From contig OMXI01000008.1 in NCBI GenBank assembly GCA_900314975.1, positions 1 through 63,648 on the forward strand: 63,648 nt of DNA. Reading direction: 5' to 3'. Positions 27,274 to 36,347 of this stretch are shown here, in pieces. The notes beneath the pieces were generated by a model. The model saw only the letters and a list, made by a program, of their open reading frames with translations, made no database searches and had not been told where the DNA came from. A program made the position numbers and the translations under genes. The DNA comes from an uncultured Eubacteriales bacterium. GTDB taxonomy: Bacteria > Bacillota > Clostridia > Oscillospirales > Ruminococcaceae. Within the stretch, counting starts at the first letter, position 1, and each line of letters opens with the position of its first letter.

Positions 27274-27822
27274 TTACGCTTCAGGTCTTACCTGTGTAAG
27301 CGGAAGGGTGACTGATGTCTCTCTGCCGAACATAGATACCAGTACGTCTGCGGTCTGTGCCTCAAGATCGATCTTCTCGACCTTGCCCACAAAGCCCTCA
27401 AACGAGCCGCCTGTTACCTCGACATTGTCGCCCACCTTGAAGCTTACGGTGATGTTATCGCTTCTCTTGGTCTCAACACCCAGCGCCTTTACTTCCTTAT
27501 CTGTAAGCGGAACAGGCTTGCTTGCAGGACCTACGAATCCCGTAACACCTCTTGTGTTTCTGACAATGTACCATGAATCGTCCGTCAGAACCATTTTCAC
27601 CAGCACATAGCTTGGGAACAGCTTCTTTTCGACCTCAACGGTCTTGCTCGATTTTGACCTCTTATCCTCCTTGACCTCGGTGACGATCTCTGTCGGCACC
27701 TTGACCTCTGGGATAAGGTCCTGGAGCTTACGGTTCTCAACAACCTTTTCAATATCCTTTGCTACCTTATTCTCATAACCCGAATAAGTGTGTACCACAT
27801 ACCACTTTGCTTCTTCTGACAT
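27274..27822 (-). CDS. nusG: Transcription termination/antitermination factor NusG
   Basis: Binds the RNA polymerase clamp and affects pausing, Rho and ribosome coupling; 182 residues. The NGN domain (about 1-120) starts [20 protein letters not shown] and includes [13 protein letters not shown]; the KOW domain (about 130-182) has [20 protein letters not shown]. It lies between secE and rplK as in most bacteria. Confidence 0.99.
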   Translation of the reverse strand: MSEEAKWYVVHTYSGYENKVAKDIEKVVENRKLQDLIPEVKVPTEIVTEVKEDKRSKSSKTVEVEKKLFPSYVLVKMVLTDDSWYIVRNTRGVTGFVGPASKPVPLTDKEVKALGVETKRSDNITVSFKVGDNVEVTGGSFEGFVGKVEKIDLEAQTADVLVSMFGRETSVTLPLTQVRPEA

Positions 27823-27866
27823 GTTTTACCCTCCGTATTGACAGTTGTTAAAACCCATTAAGGACA

Positions 27867-28139
27867 TCAGGTTCCGATTTTGAGTATCGCCTTTATCGCA
27901 TAACCAAGACCCGAGTCAACAGCAAACAAAAACAGTCCCATGAACGCCATAACGCCCATAACTATACCTGTGTTGTTGATGACCTTTTTCTTTGTCGGCC
28001 AAACGACCTTCTTCATCTCGCTCTTAAGCTCCTTGAAGTAGCGCTTTAAGCCGCCCTTTTTCTTGGCATCCTTGACAGCGACAGCTTTCTTAGCCTTGTC
28101 CTTTTCCTTTGAAGACTTAGTAACATCATTTTTAGCCAT
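27867..28139 (-). CDS. secE: Protein translocase subunit SecE
   Basis: Clamp subunit of SecYEG; 90 residues. A charged Lys-rich N-terminus (about 1-38) precedes the amphipathic segment RYFKELKSEMKKVVWPTKKK, which is the family signature, and one transmembrane helix (about 58-82). It lies between rpmG and nusG, the conserved order. Confidence 0.97.
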   Translation of the reverse strand: MAKNDVTKSSKEKDKAKKAVAVKDAKKKGGLKRYFKELKSEMKKVVWPTKKKVINNTGIVMGVMAFMGLFLFAVDSGLGYAIKAILKIGT

Positions 28140-28162
28140 TATTCATAGCTCCTTTCTGACTA

Positions 28163-28312
28163 TTACTTAGTCTCTTTGTGAAGAGTGTGCTTCTTACAGA
28201 ACTTGCAGTATTTGTTCATTTCAAGTCTGTCAGGGTCATTCTTCTTGTTCTTTTTTGTGTTGTAATTTCTCTGCTTACATTCTGTGCATGCAAGTGTGAT
28301 CTTTACTCTCAT
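28163..28312 (-). CDS. rpmG: 50S ribosomal protein L33
   Basis: Ribosomal protein bL33, 49 residues, reads [20 protein letters not shown] and ends [15 protein letters not shown]. The two CxxC pairs (C9/C12 and C36/C39) mark the zinc form. A CAGGAGGTG site precedes the ATG. First gene of the secE-nusG-rplKA transcript. Confidence 0.97.
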   Translation of the reverse strand: MRVKITLACTECKQRNYNTKKNKKNDPDRLEMNKYCKFCKKHTLHKETK

Positions 28313-28452
28313 TTCGGCACCTCCTGACGAAATTTGCACTCCGCAAGAACTATCGGAGTACAGTCTGCCTCCCTCATTTACGGCTTTTAACAGCCCGAGG
28401 TAACTTATGAATTCTGCGAGACCGCTTTATAAAAACGGGCGCAAAAAAATAG

Positions 28453-28467
28453 ACCTCAATAAGAGGT
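28453..28467 (-). promoter_or_regulatory. Hairpin and T-run at the very 5' end of the rpmG transcript
   Basis: ACCTC-TTATT-GAGGT on the minus strand begins at the predicted start site and is followed by CTATTTTTTTG. It is short for a terminator, but its position suggests a 5' stabilising hairpin or very early attenuation. Confidence 0.4.
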
Positions 28468-28473
28468 AAAAAC

Positions 28474-28502
28474 ATTATACCTCAATCAGCTCTATTTGTC
28501 AA
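28474..28502 (-). promoter_or_regulatory. Promoter of rpmG-secE-nusG-rplK-rplA
   Basis: TTGACA (28497-28502), 17-bp spacer, TATAAT (28474-28479), minus strand, full consensus. The leader of about 155 nt contains an ACTCCG/CGGAGT hairpin (28333-28354 area) before rpmG. Confidence 0.9.
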
Positions 28503-28609
28503 GCCCTTTTTCGCACTTTTTCTGATTTTTTTGATTTTCCGCTTTTGCGTTTGCTTTGTTTGGCTTAGGTTTTATCAAGAAAATACCTGCCGAGCAGCTG
28601 TGGATTCTC

Positions 28610-28785
28610 TCTTGGGAAAAGTTTTCGCTCATACTCTCTTTTCTGAACTCTCTAATACTTTTCAGTGGCGGGAGTAAAACTCCCGCTGCTGAAAAGTCAT
28701 TAAAAGGTTTAGGAAGGGGGTCTGTGGGGATAAAAATGCTTCGCATTTTTGCCTTCATCCAAAAGGGTTTCCCCCAGCTGTTCCG
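28610..28785 (-). repeat. Dispersed hairpin repeat, family A, copy 3
   Basis: Immediately after the gene at 28801. Outer arms ACTTTTCAG/CTGAAAAGT and inner arms GCGGGAGT/ACTCCCGC (28657-28696), then TCATTAAAAGGTTTAGGAA and CTTCATCCAAAAGGGTTTCCCCC, exactly as in copy 1. A second hairpin AAAATGC-TTC-GCATTTTT lies near 28733-28750. Confidence 0.75.
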
Positions 28786-28800
28786 CATGTGTTCCTTTGA

Positions 28801-29079
28801 TCAAACTCTCAACCAAGCGCAAGCGATGTCGAGAGCTTCGTACAGGCTGTCCTTCTTTGCGGTCTTGACAATAGCCTCTATCGGATTGATAGTCATATCC
28901 GTAGACATCTTTCTTATCATCACCTTGTCGGCAACCTCTATTTCGCCGACCTTTTTGGTGCTTTGTATCTCCATCTGCACAACGAACTCGTCGTACATAT
29001 TGCCGAAGTACAGCTGATTGCCCTTTCTCACCAGCGGAAGTCCCTTGTAGGTGAAAAATGCGCTTTTTGCCTTTGCCAT
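28801..29079 (-). CDS. Conserved-looking small protein of unknown function
   Basis: 92 residues with a strong AAGGAGG site and no membrane segment. The sequence starts MAKAKSAFFTYKGLPLVRKG and contains QLYFGNMYDEFVVQMEI and a helical C-terminus ending ALDIACAWLRV. I do not recognise a family. It is 49 bp downstream of the DUF4340 gene and in the same direction, so it may be the last gene of the exporter operon, or separate. Confidence 0.6.
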   Translation of the reverse strand: MAKAKSAFFTYKGLPLVRKGNQLYFGNMYDEFVVQMEIQSTKKVGEIEVADKVMIRKMSTDMTINPIEAIVKTAKKDSLYEALDIACAWLRV

Positions 29080-29128
29080 AGTAATTCCTCCTTATAGTCA
29101 TTTCATATCGTTAACTTGTTTTTCGCCC

Positions 29129-30556
29129 TTATTCAAGAGCATCTATCATAGCGGTGAGCTTATCCGCCCAAGCCTTGTCCACAAGGTAGGACATCTGTCC
29201 GTTGACCCTCGCGCCAAAGCCCTCGTCTGTTTTCACAAGCTCTAGCCTGTCGGCAGAGCCGTCATTTTTGTGATACACAGCAGATATGCTCGCATCGCCT
29301 TTGACATCATTGGTGTAAATTCTGTTTGTCGGGCATTTCATAAGCTGCTCGTACAGCTCGCGGAATTTCGCAAGGTCAAGCTCTCTGCCTGCGCTTGTGA
29401 CCTTAACTGTGCGCACCTTTGAAACGTCCTCGTTTATTTTATCCGCCTCGCCGCCCTCGTTGGTGATAACATACTCGTGCTTTTTGCCGCCGAGCGTAAG
29501 CTCAATGCTTTTGAGGTTCACCAGATAATTGGGCAGCATTATATCCGAAACCAGTCCCGCAGCGGTAATATCCACCCACGGCAGATATTCCTTTGCGACC
29601 GCGTAAATGCAGTCCGTACCGTCCACGCCCTGTATCGTGCAGTAGTACCTTTCCTTTTCGCTTTCGTCATTTCGCACAGCCGCGTTTCCGATTTTAAGCG
29701 TAATGTCCACCGCGCCGTCCTTGAGCGTTACGGTCACCGCAGGCTTGTCAAGTCCGTACTTTGCTTTTGCCGCATCATCGGGCTTTATGACCTCGCAGTA
29801 CTCTGCGTTCAGCCCGTACAGCCCGTTGACCGTCCCCGACGACTTTTGCTCGTCAAGCTGCGCCTTTATCGGCGCACTCATCGACCAGCTTTCCCCGCTT
29901 CGTTCAAGCACTATCCCGTCAGCGCCTTGCTTTGATACAGTCATCTTCGCACTTTCCGAAGCAGACCTCTGCGCCGCAGGCGACAAGACAGGCGAAACGT
30001 AGTCCTTTGCCTTGCCCGTGAAATAAACGTACGCGTTTCCCTCGACCAGCACCACCGTGTGCTGTCCCTCGACCGCCGCGTAGAAAAGCCTCTCGTCCGC
30101 GGGCGATGCATCACCGACAAGTATGCTTGCCTTTGTGCCGTCGTTATAGACTATCTCGCCCTTGCCCTTTGGCTCTTTCAGGCCGTACTTTGCAAGGTCG
30201 TCTGCGTTTTCCTCGACAGTCCTCTCCGCGTGCAGACCCTTGCACAGCTCGATAAGTGCGTTTTCAAGCTCAATGTTCTGCTTTATCCCCTCAAGCTGCT
30301 TGATGTAAGGGTCGCCGCCCTGTCCCGCCGTTACGGTAAAACTCTCGCCGCCGCTTGTAACGGTCACGCTCTTTATGTCCTCACGCGAGGTAAGCATATC
30401 GCTTGAGTGAAAGCTCTGCGAGCTGCTGTCCTGCACTATCTCGCTGTCATCATGGTCGTGGTCGTGCTTATCCTCTTTTTGCAAAAGCACAATAGCGACA
30501 ATACACAGCGCGCACACCACAAGCCCCGCAATTATCCAAAGCAGTTTCCTTTTCAT
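29129..30556 (-). CDS. DUF4340 domain protein of a Gld-like exporter
   Basis: 475 residues. An N-terminal membrane segment (about 5-24, LLWIIAGLVVCALCIVAIVL) anchors a large outside region with a repeated beta-rich layout, the pattern of DUF4340 proteins that accompany GldG-like genes. Segments such as GDASPADERLFYAAVEGQHT and IGNAAVRNDESEKERYY fit that domain, which occurs in two copies. A His/Asp-rich patch (HDHDHDDSE) follows the anchor. It lies 6 bp after the GldG-like gene and is surely cotranscribed. Confidence 0.75.
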   Translation of the reverse strand: MKRKLLWIIAGLVVCALCIVAIVLLQKEDKHDHDHDDSEIVQDSSSQSFHSSDMLTSREDIKSVTVTSGGESFTVTAGQGGDPYIKQLEGIKQNIELENALIELCKGLHAERTVEENADDLAKYGLKEPKGKGEIVYNDGTKASILVGDASPADERLFYAAVEGQHTVVLVEGNAYVYFTGKAKDYVSPVLSPAAQRSASESAKMTVSKQGADGIVLERSGESWSMSAPIKAQLDEQKSSGTVNGLYGLNAEYCEVIKPDDAAKAKYGLDKPAVTVTLKDGAVDITLKIGNAAVRNDESEKERYYCTIQGVDGTDCIYAVAKEYLPWVDITAAGLVSDIMLPNYLVNLKSIELTLGGKKHEYVITNEGGEADKINEDVSKVRTVKVTSAGRELDLAKFRELYEQLMKCPTNRIYTNDVKGDASISAVYHKNDGSADRLELVKTDEGFGARVNGQMSYLVDKAWADKLTAMIDALE

Positions 30557-30562
30557 CAGCCG

Positions 30563-32149
30563 TCACCTGCGTTTTCTTCTCACGGTGATGACGATACCAA
30601 ACACCGCAACGATAAGCGGCAGCACGAATATGAACGTCCACTTGAGAACATTTTTCTGCGCCTGCGAGATCTCAAAGCCCTTCGCCGCGATTATCTTCGG
30701 CTCTATCTTTATTTCGGGAGTTTTGCCCGTCATCTTGTTGAAAAGCGTGAGCAGCATATCCTTGTTTGCGTACTGCCCGTAGGCGACAAACTGATCCTCC
30801 GCGACAGATGATGTACCAAACACCGCAACGCTTGAGCCTGCACTCTGGTCAATGCTCAAAGCCGCATAGCACTGCTTTGCGTTTTTCAGTACCTTTGTCT
30901 CGCCGTTGACAAGCGCGTTGGTCTCGGCAGTAAAGCCGCTGTCCGAGCTTGAAAACAGCTTGTATATATCCAGCGAGGAATTGCCCGCGTCAACATTCTC
31001 AACAGGTCTTGATTGCGCGATAAGCAGCTCGGGCTTTTTGCTTTCCATATCCGAAAGCAGATACTCCGAGACCTCGCCCGCTATCGTGTAATAAGGCTGG
31101 TTGTAGTACATATCCTGCCTGTTCTCGCACACTATTCCCTCGCCGACCGCAAGTCCGTACTTGTTCAGTATCCTGTTGAGTATCGGCGTTTCAGCCTGCG
31201 CGGCGTGCGAGAAGAACACAAGGTGCTTGTGTCCCTTTCCGCCGTTGTCCATAAACCTTTCGACCTTGTCAGCGTCCGCCTGCATATAGTCGGTCTGCGG
31301 TGCGCCGATAACGGCAACATCCGTATTTTCGGGGATATCCTCTTTTGTGATATCGACCTCGCCGACGTTATAGCCGTTGGCTTCAAGCAGAGTTTTGAAG
31401 TAGGACAGCTCGCCCAGCTCGCTTCTTCCCGTCAGGAAAGTGATGTACACGGGCTTTGGGTCAGTGACCGTCATAAGCGCCGACGTGAACGCACCCTCTG
31501 CATTTGAAGATTCGATATACTGCGAAAAATACTGTAAGAACTGCGCCTGCGAGCCGTCAAGGTTCCTGCGCGCGTAGGATTCTATCGTAAAGCCTGAATT
31601 TGAAAGTCCCTCAACAAGTCTGTCCTGGAAATTCACAAGGTCGGAAACGCCTATCTTGCGCGTTCTGTTGAGCTGTTTGCCGTCGATCTGCGACTTTGTC
31701 TCAAACACGATGTCCATTTCCTTGACCTCGCCATACGAGCGCGCAATATCGGGATTTTTCTCCATATCGACAAAGCGGTATGTGATGTGATGATTCTCAC
31801 GGCAGTAGTTTTTCAGCAGCTCTGCCGCCTGTTTGTTGTACGGGTAGTTGAAATTCTCAAACGTCTTTTCGTCTGCAAACACCGTGACCTGAACATCGGT
31901 GTCTATCTTTCTGACGTACTCCAGCGACTTTTCGGATATGGTGTAGCGCTTGTCGCCCGTCATATCCACGCTCAAAGGGTACTTGTCAAAGAACATCGTC
32001 ACCACGATATTGACCAGCACGACCGCCGCAATTACGACAACCGTAAGTGTCAGCGACAGCGCCGAGTGACCCAAGCGCCTGCCCAAGCCGCTTTTTGCCT
32101 TCTTTGTCTTTTCTGCCTTTTCGGGAGTGTTTTTTCCCTTTTCTGCCAC
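30563..32149 (-). CDS. GldG-like ABC transporter auxiliary protein
   Basis: 528 residues from a GTG 8 nt after a GGGGG site; a GTG three codons earlier overlaps that site. A Lys-rich N-terminus, one membrane segment (about 27-52), a large outside domain typical of ABC-transporter auxiliary (GldG) proteins with LEANGYNVGEVDITKEDIPE and ADKVERFMDNGGKGHKHLVF, and a final membrane segment with a basic end (VITVRRKRR). In Bacteroidetes, GldG works with GldA and GldF in gliding; Firmicute versions serve an unknown substrate. Confidence 0.82.
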   Translation of the reverse strand: MAEKGKNTPEKAEKTKKAKSGLGRRLGHSALSLTLTVVVIAAVVLVNIVVTMFFDKYPLSVDMTGDKRYTISEKSLEYVRKIDTDVQVTVFADEKTFENFNYPYNKQAAELLKNYCRENHHITYRFVDMEKNPDIARSYGEVKEMDIVFETKSQIDGKQLNRTRKIGVSDLVNFQDRLVEGLSNSGFTIESYARRNLDGSQAQFLQYFSQYIESSNAEGAFTSALMTVTDPKPVYITFLTGRSELGELSYFKTLLEANGYNVGEVDITKEDIPENTDVAVIGAPQTDYMQADADKVERFMDNGGKGHKHLVFFSHAAQAETPILNRILNKYGLAVGEGIVCENRQDMYYNQPYYTIAGEVSEYLLSDMESKKPELLIAQSRPVENVDAGNSSLDIYKLFSSSDSGFTAETNALVNGETKVLKNAKQCYAALSIDQSAGSSVAVFGTSSVAEDQFVAYGQYANKDMLLTLFNKMTGKTPEIKIEPKIIAAKGFEISQAQKNVLKWTFIFVLPLIVAVFGIVITVRRKRR

Positions 32150-32161
32150 CAAACGCACCCC

Positions 32162-32866
32162 CTAACTGTACCTGCGCTTTTCGACTACCCTGACCGTAAG
32201 GAACAGGAAAACGAAAGAGGCGCTGATGAAAAACAGTACGTTTGATATATCAAAAATGCCATAGGTAAAGGTGTAGTATCTTTCCGCGAACGACACCTTA
32301 TCCGCGAGCTTTGTCAAAAACTCAAACGGCAGCTGTGATGCAATTGACGAAACGAACGTTGTACACATAAGCACGCCGAAGCCGAACACCGCCGCAACGC
32401 TCTGGCTCTCGGTACACGACGAGCAGAAAATGCCTATCGAAATGTATGCCGCACCGATAAGCGCAAGCCCTATAAAGTTGCCAAGCACGACCTTCCAGTC
32501 TGGCGAAACGTAAATGCAGGAGATAAGCGCCATTATAACAGTTATGCTTATCGCCGCAAGGTAAACGGTGAACGCCGCCAGGAACTTGCCCGCAACTATC
32601 CCGCCTATGCTCACAGGTGAGGTCAGCAGGCACTGGTCGGTCTTTGAGCGCCGCTCCTCTGCCATAGTGCGCATTGTCAGTATCGGCACTATCACCACAA
32701 GCACTATCACAAGCGAGCTGAACAAAAGGTCCATTCGCACCTTGCCCTCGCTTATGCCCGTAACGTAGAACATAAGTCCCGCATACGCATAGAATGCCGC
32801 AAGGAACACATACCCTATCGGCGTAACAAAATAGCTTTTAAGCTCGCGCTTGAAAACAGCACCCAT
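32162..32866 (-). CDS. ABC-2 type permease (GldF-like)
   Basis: 234 residues with about six membrane segments. The start MGAVFKRELKSYFVTPIGYV and the MRTMAEERRSKTDQCLLTSP loop are characteristic of the GldF/ABC-2 permease family. The start codon directly follows the ATPase stop, and the GldG-like gene follows by 12 bp. Together these four genes form one exporter complex. Confidence 0.88.
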   Translation of the reverse strand: MGAVFKRELKSYFVTPIGYVFLAAFYAYAGLMFYVTGISEGKVRMDLLFSSLVIVLVVIVPILTMRTMAEERRSKTDQCLLTSPVSIGGIVAGKFLAAFTVYLAAISITVIMALISCIYVSPDWKVVLGNFIGLALIGAAYISIGIFCSSCTESQSVAAVFGFGVLMCTTFVSSIASQLPFEFLTKLADKVSFAERYYTFTYGIFDISNVLFFISASFVFLFLTVRVVEKRRYS

Positions 32867-33805
32867 TCAGCCCACCTCCTTTTGCTCGGTGAGACGAATG
32901 AATATCTCCTCCAGCGTCGGCTTTGAGCTGTGCATTTCAAGTATCGCCCAGCCGCCGCTTGCCGCGCTTTCAAACACCGCCTTGCGAATGTCGCACTCGC
33001 CCGCAGTCTTGATGACAATGTCAAGATTGCCGCCCTTTGCTTTTCTGCAAGTGACCTTCTGCACGCCGCTTATAGCCTCCAGGCTGTCAAGCACGCTCTG
33101 CTTGTCGCCCTGCGCGGTGAGGTAAATGTTCTTCTCGTCGTCAAAGCCCGCAAGGATATTCTCCTCCGTGTCGTCTGCAACGATTTTTCCGCGGTTGATA
33201 ACAACTATCCTGTCGCACACCGCCTGTACCTCGGGCAGTATGTGCGAGGAAAGTATCACCGTATGGCGCTTGCCCAGCTTTTTGATAAGGTCGCGTATCT
33301 CCACTATCTGCTTTGGGTCAAGTCCAACCGTAGGCTCGTCAAGTATAAGTATCTTTGGGTCGTTCACCAGCGCCTGCGCAAAGCCTACACGCTGACGGTA
33401 GCCCTTTGAAAGATTTTTTATCAGTCTGCCGTAAACATCATTCAGCCCGATAAGCGAGCAGATGTCTTTCATATGCGAAATTTTGGGCAGCTTGCACTTT
33501 TTGAGGTCGTAGATAAAGTAAAGGTATTCCTTTACCGTCATATCCTCGTAAAGCGGCGGTATTTCGGGCAGATAGCCCATATTCTTTCTGGTCTGCTGCG
33601 GCTGTTCAAGCACGTCCTTTCCGTCGATAAGCACGCTGCCCGACGTTGCGGAAATGTAGCCCGTTATGATATTCATAGCGGTAGATTTGCCCGCGCCGTT
33701 TGGTCCGAGAAAACCGAGTATCTCGCCGTCATCCACGCTGAAGGACACATCGTCAAGAGCCTTTTGCGCGCCGTAGCGCTTGGTGATATTCTTTACCTCT
33801 ATCAA
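32867..33805 (-). CDS. ABC transporter ATP-binding protein (GldA-like)
   Basis: 312 residues. Walker A GPNGAGKST (about 34-42), the signature LSKGYRQRVGFAQAL, Walker B ILILDEPTVGLDP and the switch His in ILSSHI are intact, so it should hydrolyse ATP. The C-terminal 90 residues form the extra domain seen in drug-export or Gld-type ATPases. First gene of the exporter operon, 122 bp after gltX. Confidence 0.92.
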   Translation of the reverse strand: MIEVKNITKRYGAQKALDDVSFSVDDGEILGFLGPNGAGKSTAMNIITGYISATSGSVLIDGKDVLEQPQQTRKNMGYLPEIPPLYEDMTVKEYLYFIYDLKKCKLPKISHMKDICSLIGLNDVYGRLIKNLSKGYRQRVGFAQALVNDPKILILDEPTVGLDPKQIVEIRDLIKKLGKRHTVILSSHILPEVQAVCDRIVVINRGKIVADDTEENILAGFDDEKNIYLTAQGDKQSVLDSLEAISGVQKVTCRKAKGGNLDIVIKTAGECDIRKAVFESAASGGWAILEMHSSKPTLEEIFIRLTEQKEVG

Positions 33806-33845
33806 AGTGTGTCCTCCTTTCCGTTTGTTTTTTTGTGTTTTATCA

Positions 33846-33890
33846 GGGGGCTTTCCGATCGCCCCCTAACTGTTCGCAAGCGAACAGTTT
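33846..33890 (-). repeat. Hairpin repeat, family B, copy 1
   Basis: GGGGGC-TTTCCGATC-GCCCCC (33846-33866), then a perfect 10-bp hairpin AACTGTTCGC/GCGAACAGTT (33868-33889), then ACCCCTTCGGTTAC. The first hairpin and the last block recur at 48170. It lies in the 120-bp gap between gltX and the ABC ATPase. Confidence 0.6.
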
Positions 33891-33927
33891 ACCCCTTCGG
33901 TTACCCATCTACAAAAAGAGATTAGGC

Positions 33928-35376
33928 TTATGAAAGCTTTTCTATGCCCTTGTTGATTCTGTCAAGCGTATCGTCCTTGCCAATTATGTATGCAATCTCG
34001 ACGCCGCCGCCCGGGGTCGACTGCTTGCCCGACAGCGCAACTCTCAAAGGCCACAGGATTATGCCGTTTTTAACGCCGAGCTTTTCGATAAGCCCGAACA
34101 GCGCGCCGTGTATGCCATCTATCGTCCAGTCGTCAAGCGCCTGCAAAACAGGCAATACCTGCTTAAGAGATTCAAGCGAGTTTTCAAGGTTTGTTTTCAT
34201 CTTCTTGTGGCAGTACATTTCATTGTCATACTCGGGCAGAGCGTCGATAAAGTCCACCATTTCGGGAATATCGGTGAACACCTCTGTCCTTGCCTGCAAA
34301 AGTGATGCGATGTACTCAAAATCTACATCTTCTCTCTTTACCGACTGCTTTATATAAGGTATCGCGTACTGTGCAAACGTCTCGGGCGCGAGCGCCTTGA
34401 TGTACTTTGCGTTGATAGCCTTCATCTTCAGCGGGTCAAAGATAGCGGGCGCTTTGGAAAGTCCGTGAATATCAAACTCCTTGACAAGCTCCTGAAGGGA
34501 ATATATCTCGTTCTCGCCTTTTGGCGCCCAGCCAAGCAGAGCGATGTAGTTAAGCACAGCCTCCTTGAGATAGCCCTTGTCCATTAAATCCTGGAACGAA
34601 GCGTCACCGTCACGCTTTGAAAGCTTGTGCTGTTTGTCCTTCATAATATGCTCAACGTGTATGTATGTAGGCACCTCCCAGCCGAATGCCTTGTACAAAA
34701 GCTCGTACTTGGGCGCGGATGAAAGATACTCGTTGCCTCTTACAACGTGGGTTATGCCCATAAGGTGATCGTCAACAACGTTTGCAAAGTTGTATGTCGG
34801 CATACCGTCGGTCTTTATAAGTATCTGGTCCTCAAGCTCCGCGCAGTCAACGGTGATGTCTCCGTAAAGCTCGTCGTGGAATGTGACCTGACCCTGCGTG
34901 GGCATCTTCTGCCTGATAACATAAGGCGTGCCTGCATCAAGCTTTGCCTGTACCTCGTCTTTTGAGAGGTCGCGGCAATGCCTGTCGTAGCTGTAGGTCT
35001 TGCCCTGCGCCTCACACTCTGCCTTCAAGCCGTCAAGCCTTTCCTTGTCGCAAAAGCAGTAATACGCCTCGCCCTTTTCAACAAGCTCCAGCGCATACTT
35101 TTTGAACATACCCATTCTTTCCGACTGTATATACGGACCCACAGGACCGCCAATATCTGGACCCTCGTCCCAGTTAAGACCTACGTCCTTAAGCGTTTTA
35201 TAGATGACCTCTGTTGCGCCCTCAACGTATCTTCCCTGGTCGGTGTCCTCGATACGCAGAATGAAATCTCCGCCCGCCTGCTTTGCGATAAGATACGCAA
35301 ACAGCGCAGTACGCAGGTTTCCTATGTGCATATATCCCGTCGGCGACGGTGCAAAACGTGTTCTGACCTTGTTCAT
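33928..35376 (-). CDS. gltX: Glutamyl-tRNA synthetase
   Basis: Class I synthetase charging tRNA-Glu (and, in bacteria with GatCAB, tRNA-Gln); 482 residues. Start at the ATG giving MNKVRTRFAPSPTGYMHIGN, 8 nt after an AAAGGA site; the upstream ATG two codons earlier is too close to it. The HIGH motif is HIGN and the KMSKS equivalent is KLSKR. The C-terminal anticodon-binding domain spans about 320-482. Last gene of the rimP operon. Confidence 0.97.
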   Translation of the reverse strand: MNKVRTRFAPSPTGYMHIGNLRTALFAYLIAKQAGGDFILRIEDTDQGRYVEGATEVIYKTLKDVGLNWDEGPDIGGPVGPYIQSERMGMFKKYALELVEKGEAYYCFCDKERLDGLKAECEAQGKTYSYDRHCRDLSKDEVQAKLDAGTPYVIRQKMPTQGQVTFHDELYGDITVDCAELEDQILIKTDGMPTYNFANVVDDHLMGITHVVRGNEYLSSAPKYELLYKAFGWEVPTYIHVEHIMKDKQHKLSKRDGDASFQDLMDKGYLKEAVLNYIALLGWAPKGENEIYSLQELVKEFDIHGLSKAPAIFDPLKMKAINAKYIKALAPETFAQYAIPYIKQSVKREDVDFEYIASLLQARTEVFTDIPEMVDFIDALPEYDNEMYCHKKMKTNLENSLESLKQVLPVLQALDDWTIDGIHGALFGLIEKLGVKNGIILWPLRVALSGKQSTPGGGVEIAYIIGKDDTLDRINKGIEKLS

Positions 35377-35392
35377 TTCCATCTTCCTTTCG

Positions 35393-36331
35393 TCAAATGA
35401 CCTCGGTGTGTATTTTGTGCGTCCTGAAATACTCGTGCGCAAAAGCAGTGTCGCGGTCTATCTGCATTTTCAGATCGTCCGCGCTTTCAAACTTTTTTTC
35501 GGGGCGCATAAACTTATCAAAGTACACCGTGACGGTCTGCCCGTACAGGTCGCCGTCATAACCGATTATGTAAGTCTCCGCAAGCGGTGAGGTATGCGCA
35601 TTGAAGGTCGGCTTTATGCCGATATTCGTCACGCCCGCATACCACCTGCCGTCAAAGCATACCCGCGTGCAGTAAACGCCAAAGCGCGGCATTATCTGTC
35701 CCTGCGGAATGCGCTGGTTTATCGTCGGGTGTTCAAGCGTTCTTGCTATGCGCTGTCCCGTTTCAACAGGGAGCTGTATAAAGAACGTGTACCCGAGCAT
35801 CTGGTTTGCCATTTCAATCTCGCCGCAGCGTATCGCACTGCGGATAACGGTCGAGCTTATAACGCCGTTTGCATCGCAAAGCTGGCGTATCACATCGACC
35901 TTTATGCCGAATCTTTCGCCAAGCTGTTTGAGCGTTTCACAGTCGCCCTTTGCTCCTTTGCCGAAACGAAAATCCGTTCCGCACACCGCGCGCTCGCAGC
36001 ACAGCTTTTCCTTCAGCACCTTTTGCACAAACTCCTCACAGGACATATCCTTGTAGTCTGTAAACCTGGGCGAGAAAAGATATTCAACCCCGAGCTTTTC
36101 AAAGCACCTTTGCTTGCCCTTGTCGGTGAGTATCATTTCGATTTTTCCGTCGTGTCCCTTTGTCGTGACCGTGTCCGTCTCAAAGGTGAACACCGCAGGC
36201 TTCAGCCCCTGCTTTTTATATTCACACGCCCTGCCGATGACAAGCTGATGTCCTCGGTGCACCCCGTCAAACAGACCGAGTGCGCAGGCGGTTTTTTCCT
36301 TTATCGTTTCCGCGTCTTTAAGGTATATCAA
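35393..36331 (-). CDS. ribF: Bifunctional riboflavin kinase / FAD synthetase
   Basis: Converts riboflavin to FMN and FMN to FAD; 312 residues. The N-terminal adenylyltransferase domain holds LGLFDGVHRGHQLVI (near 20) and the ISSTVIRSAI block (near 160). The C-terminal kinase domain has LEHPTINQRIPQGQIMPRFG with the TxN motif and VTNIGIKPTF. It lies between nudC and gltX with gaps of 16 bp. No FMN riboswitch is visible. Confidence 0.96.
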   Translation of the reverse strand: MIYLKDAETIKEKTACALGLFDGVHRGHQLVIGRACEYKKQGLKPAVFTFETDTVTTKGHDGKIEMILTDKGKQRCFEKLGVEYLFSPRFTDYKDMSCEEFVQKVLKEKLCCERAVCGTDFRFGKGAKGDCETLKQLGERFGIKVDVIRQLCDANGVISSTVIRSAIRCGEIEMANQMLGYTFFIQLPVETGQRIARTLEHPTINQRIPQGQIMPRFGVYCTRVCFDGRWYAGVTNIGIKPTFNAHTSPLAETYIIGYDGDLYGQTVTVYFDKFMRPEKKFESADDLKMQIDRDTAFAHEYFRTHKIHTEVI

Positions 36332-36347
36332 AGTATTACCCCCAACG

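Noticed and set aside
28313-28474. tRNA gene upstream of rpmG (common in this locus)
   Set aside because: No cloverleaf, GTTCGA-type T-loop or CCA-end pattern was found.
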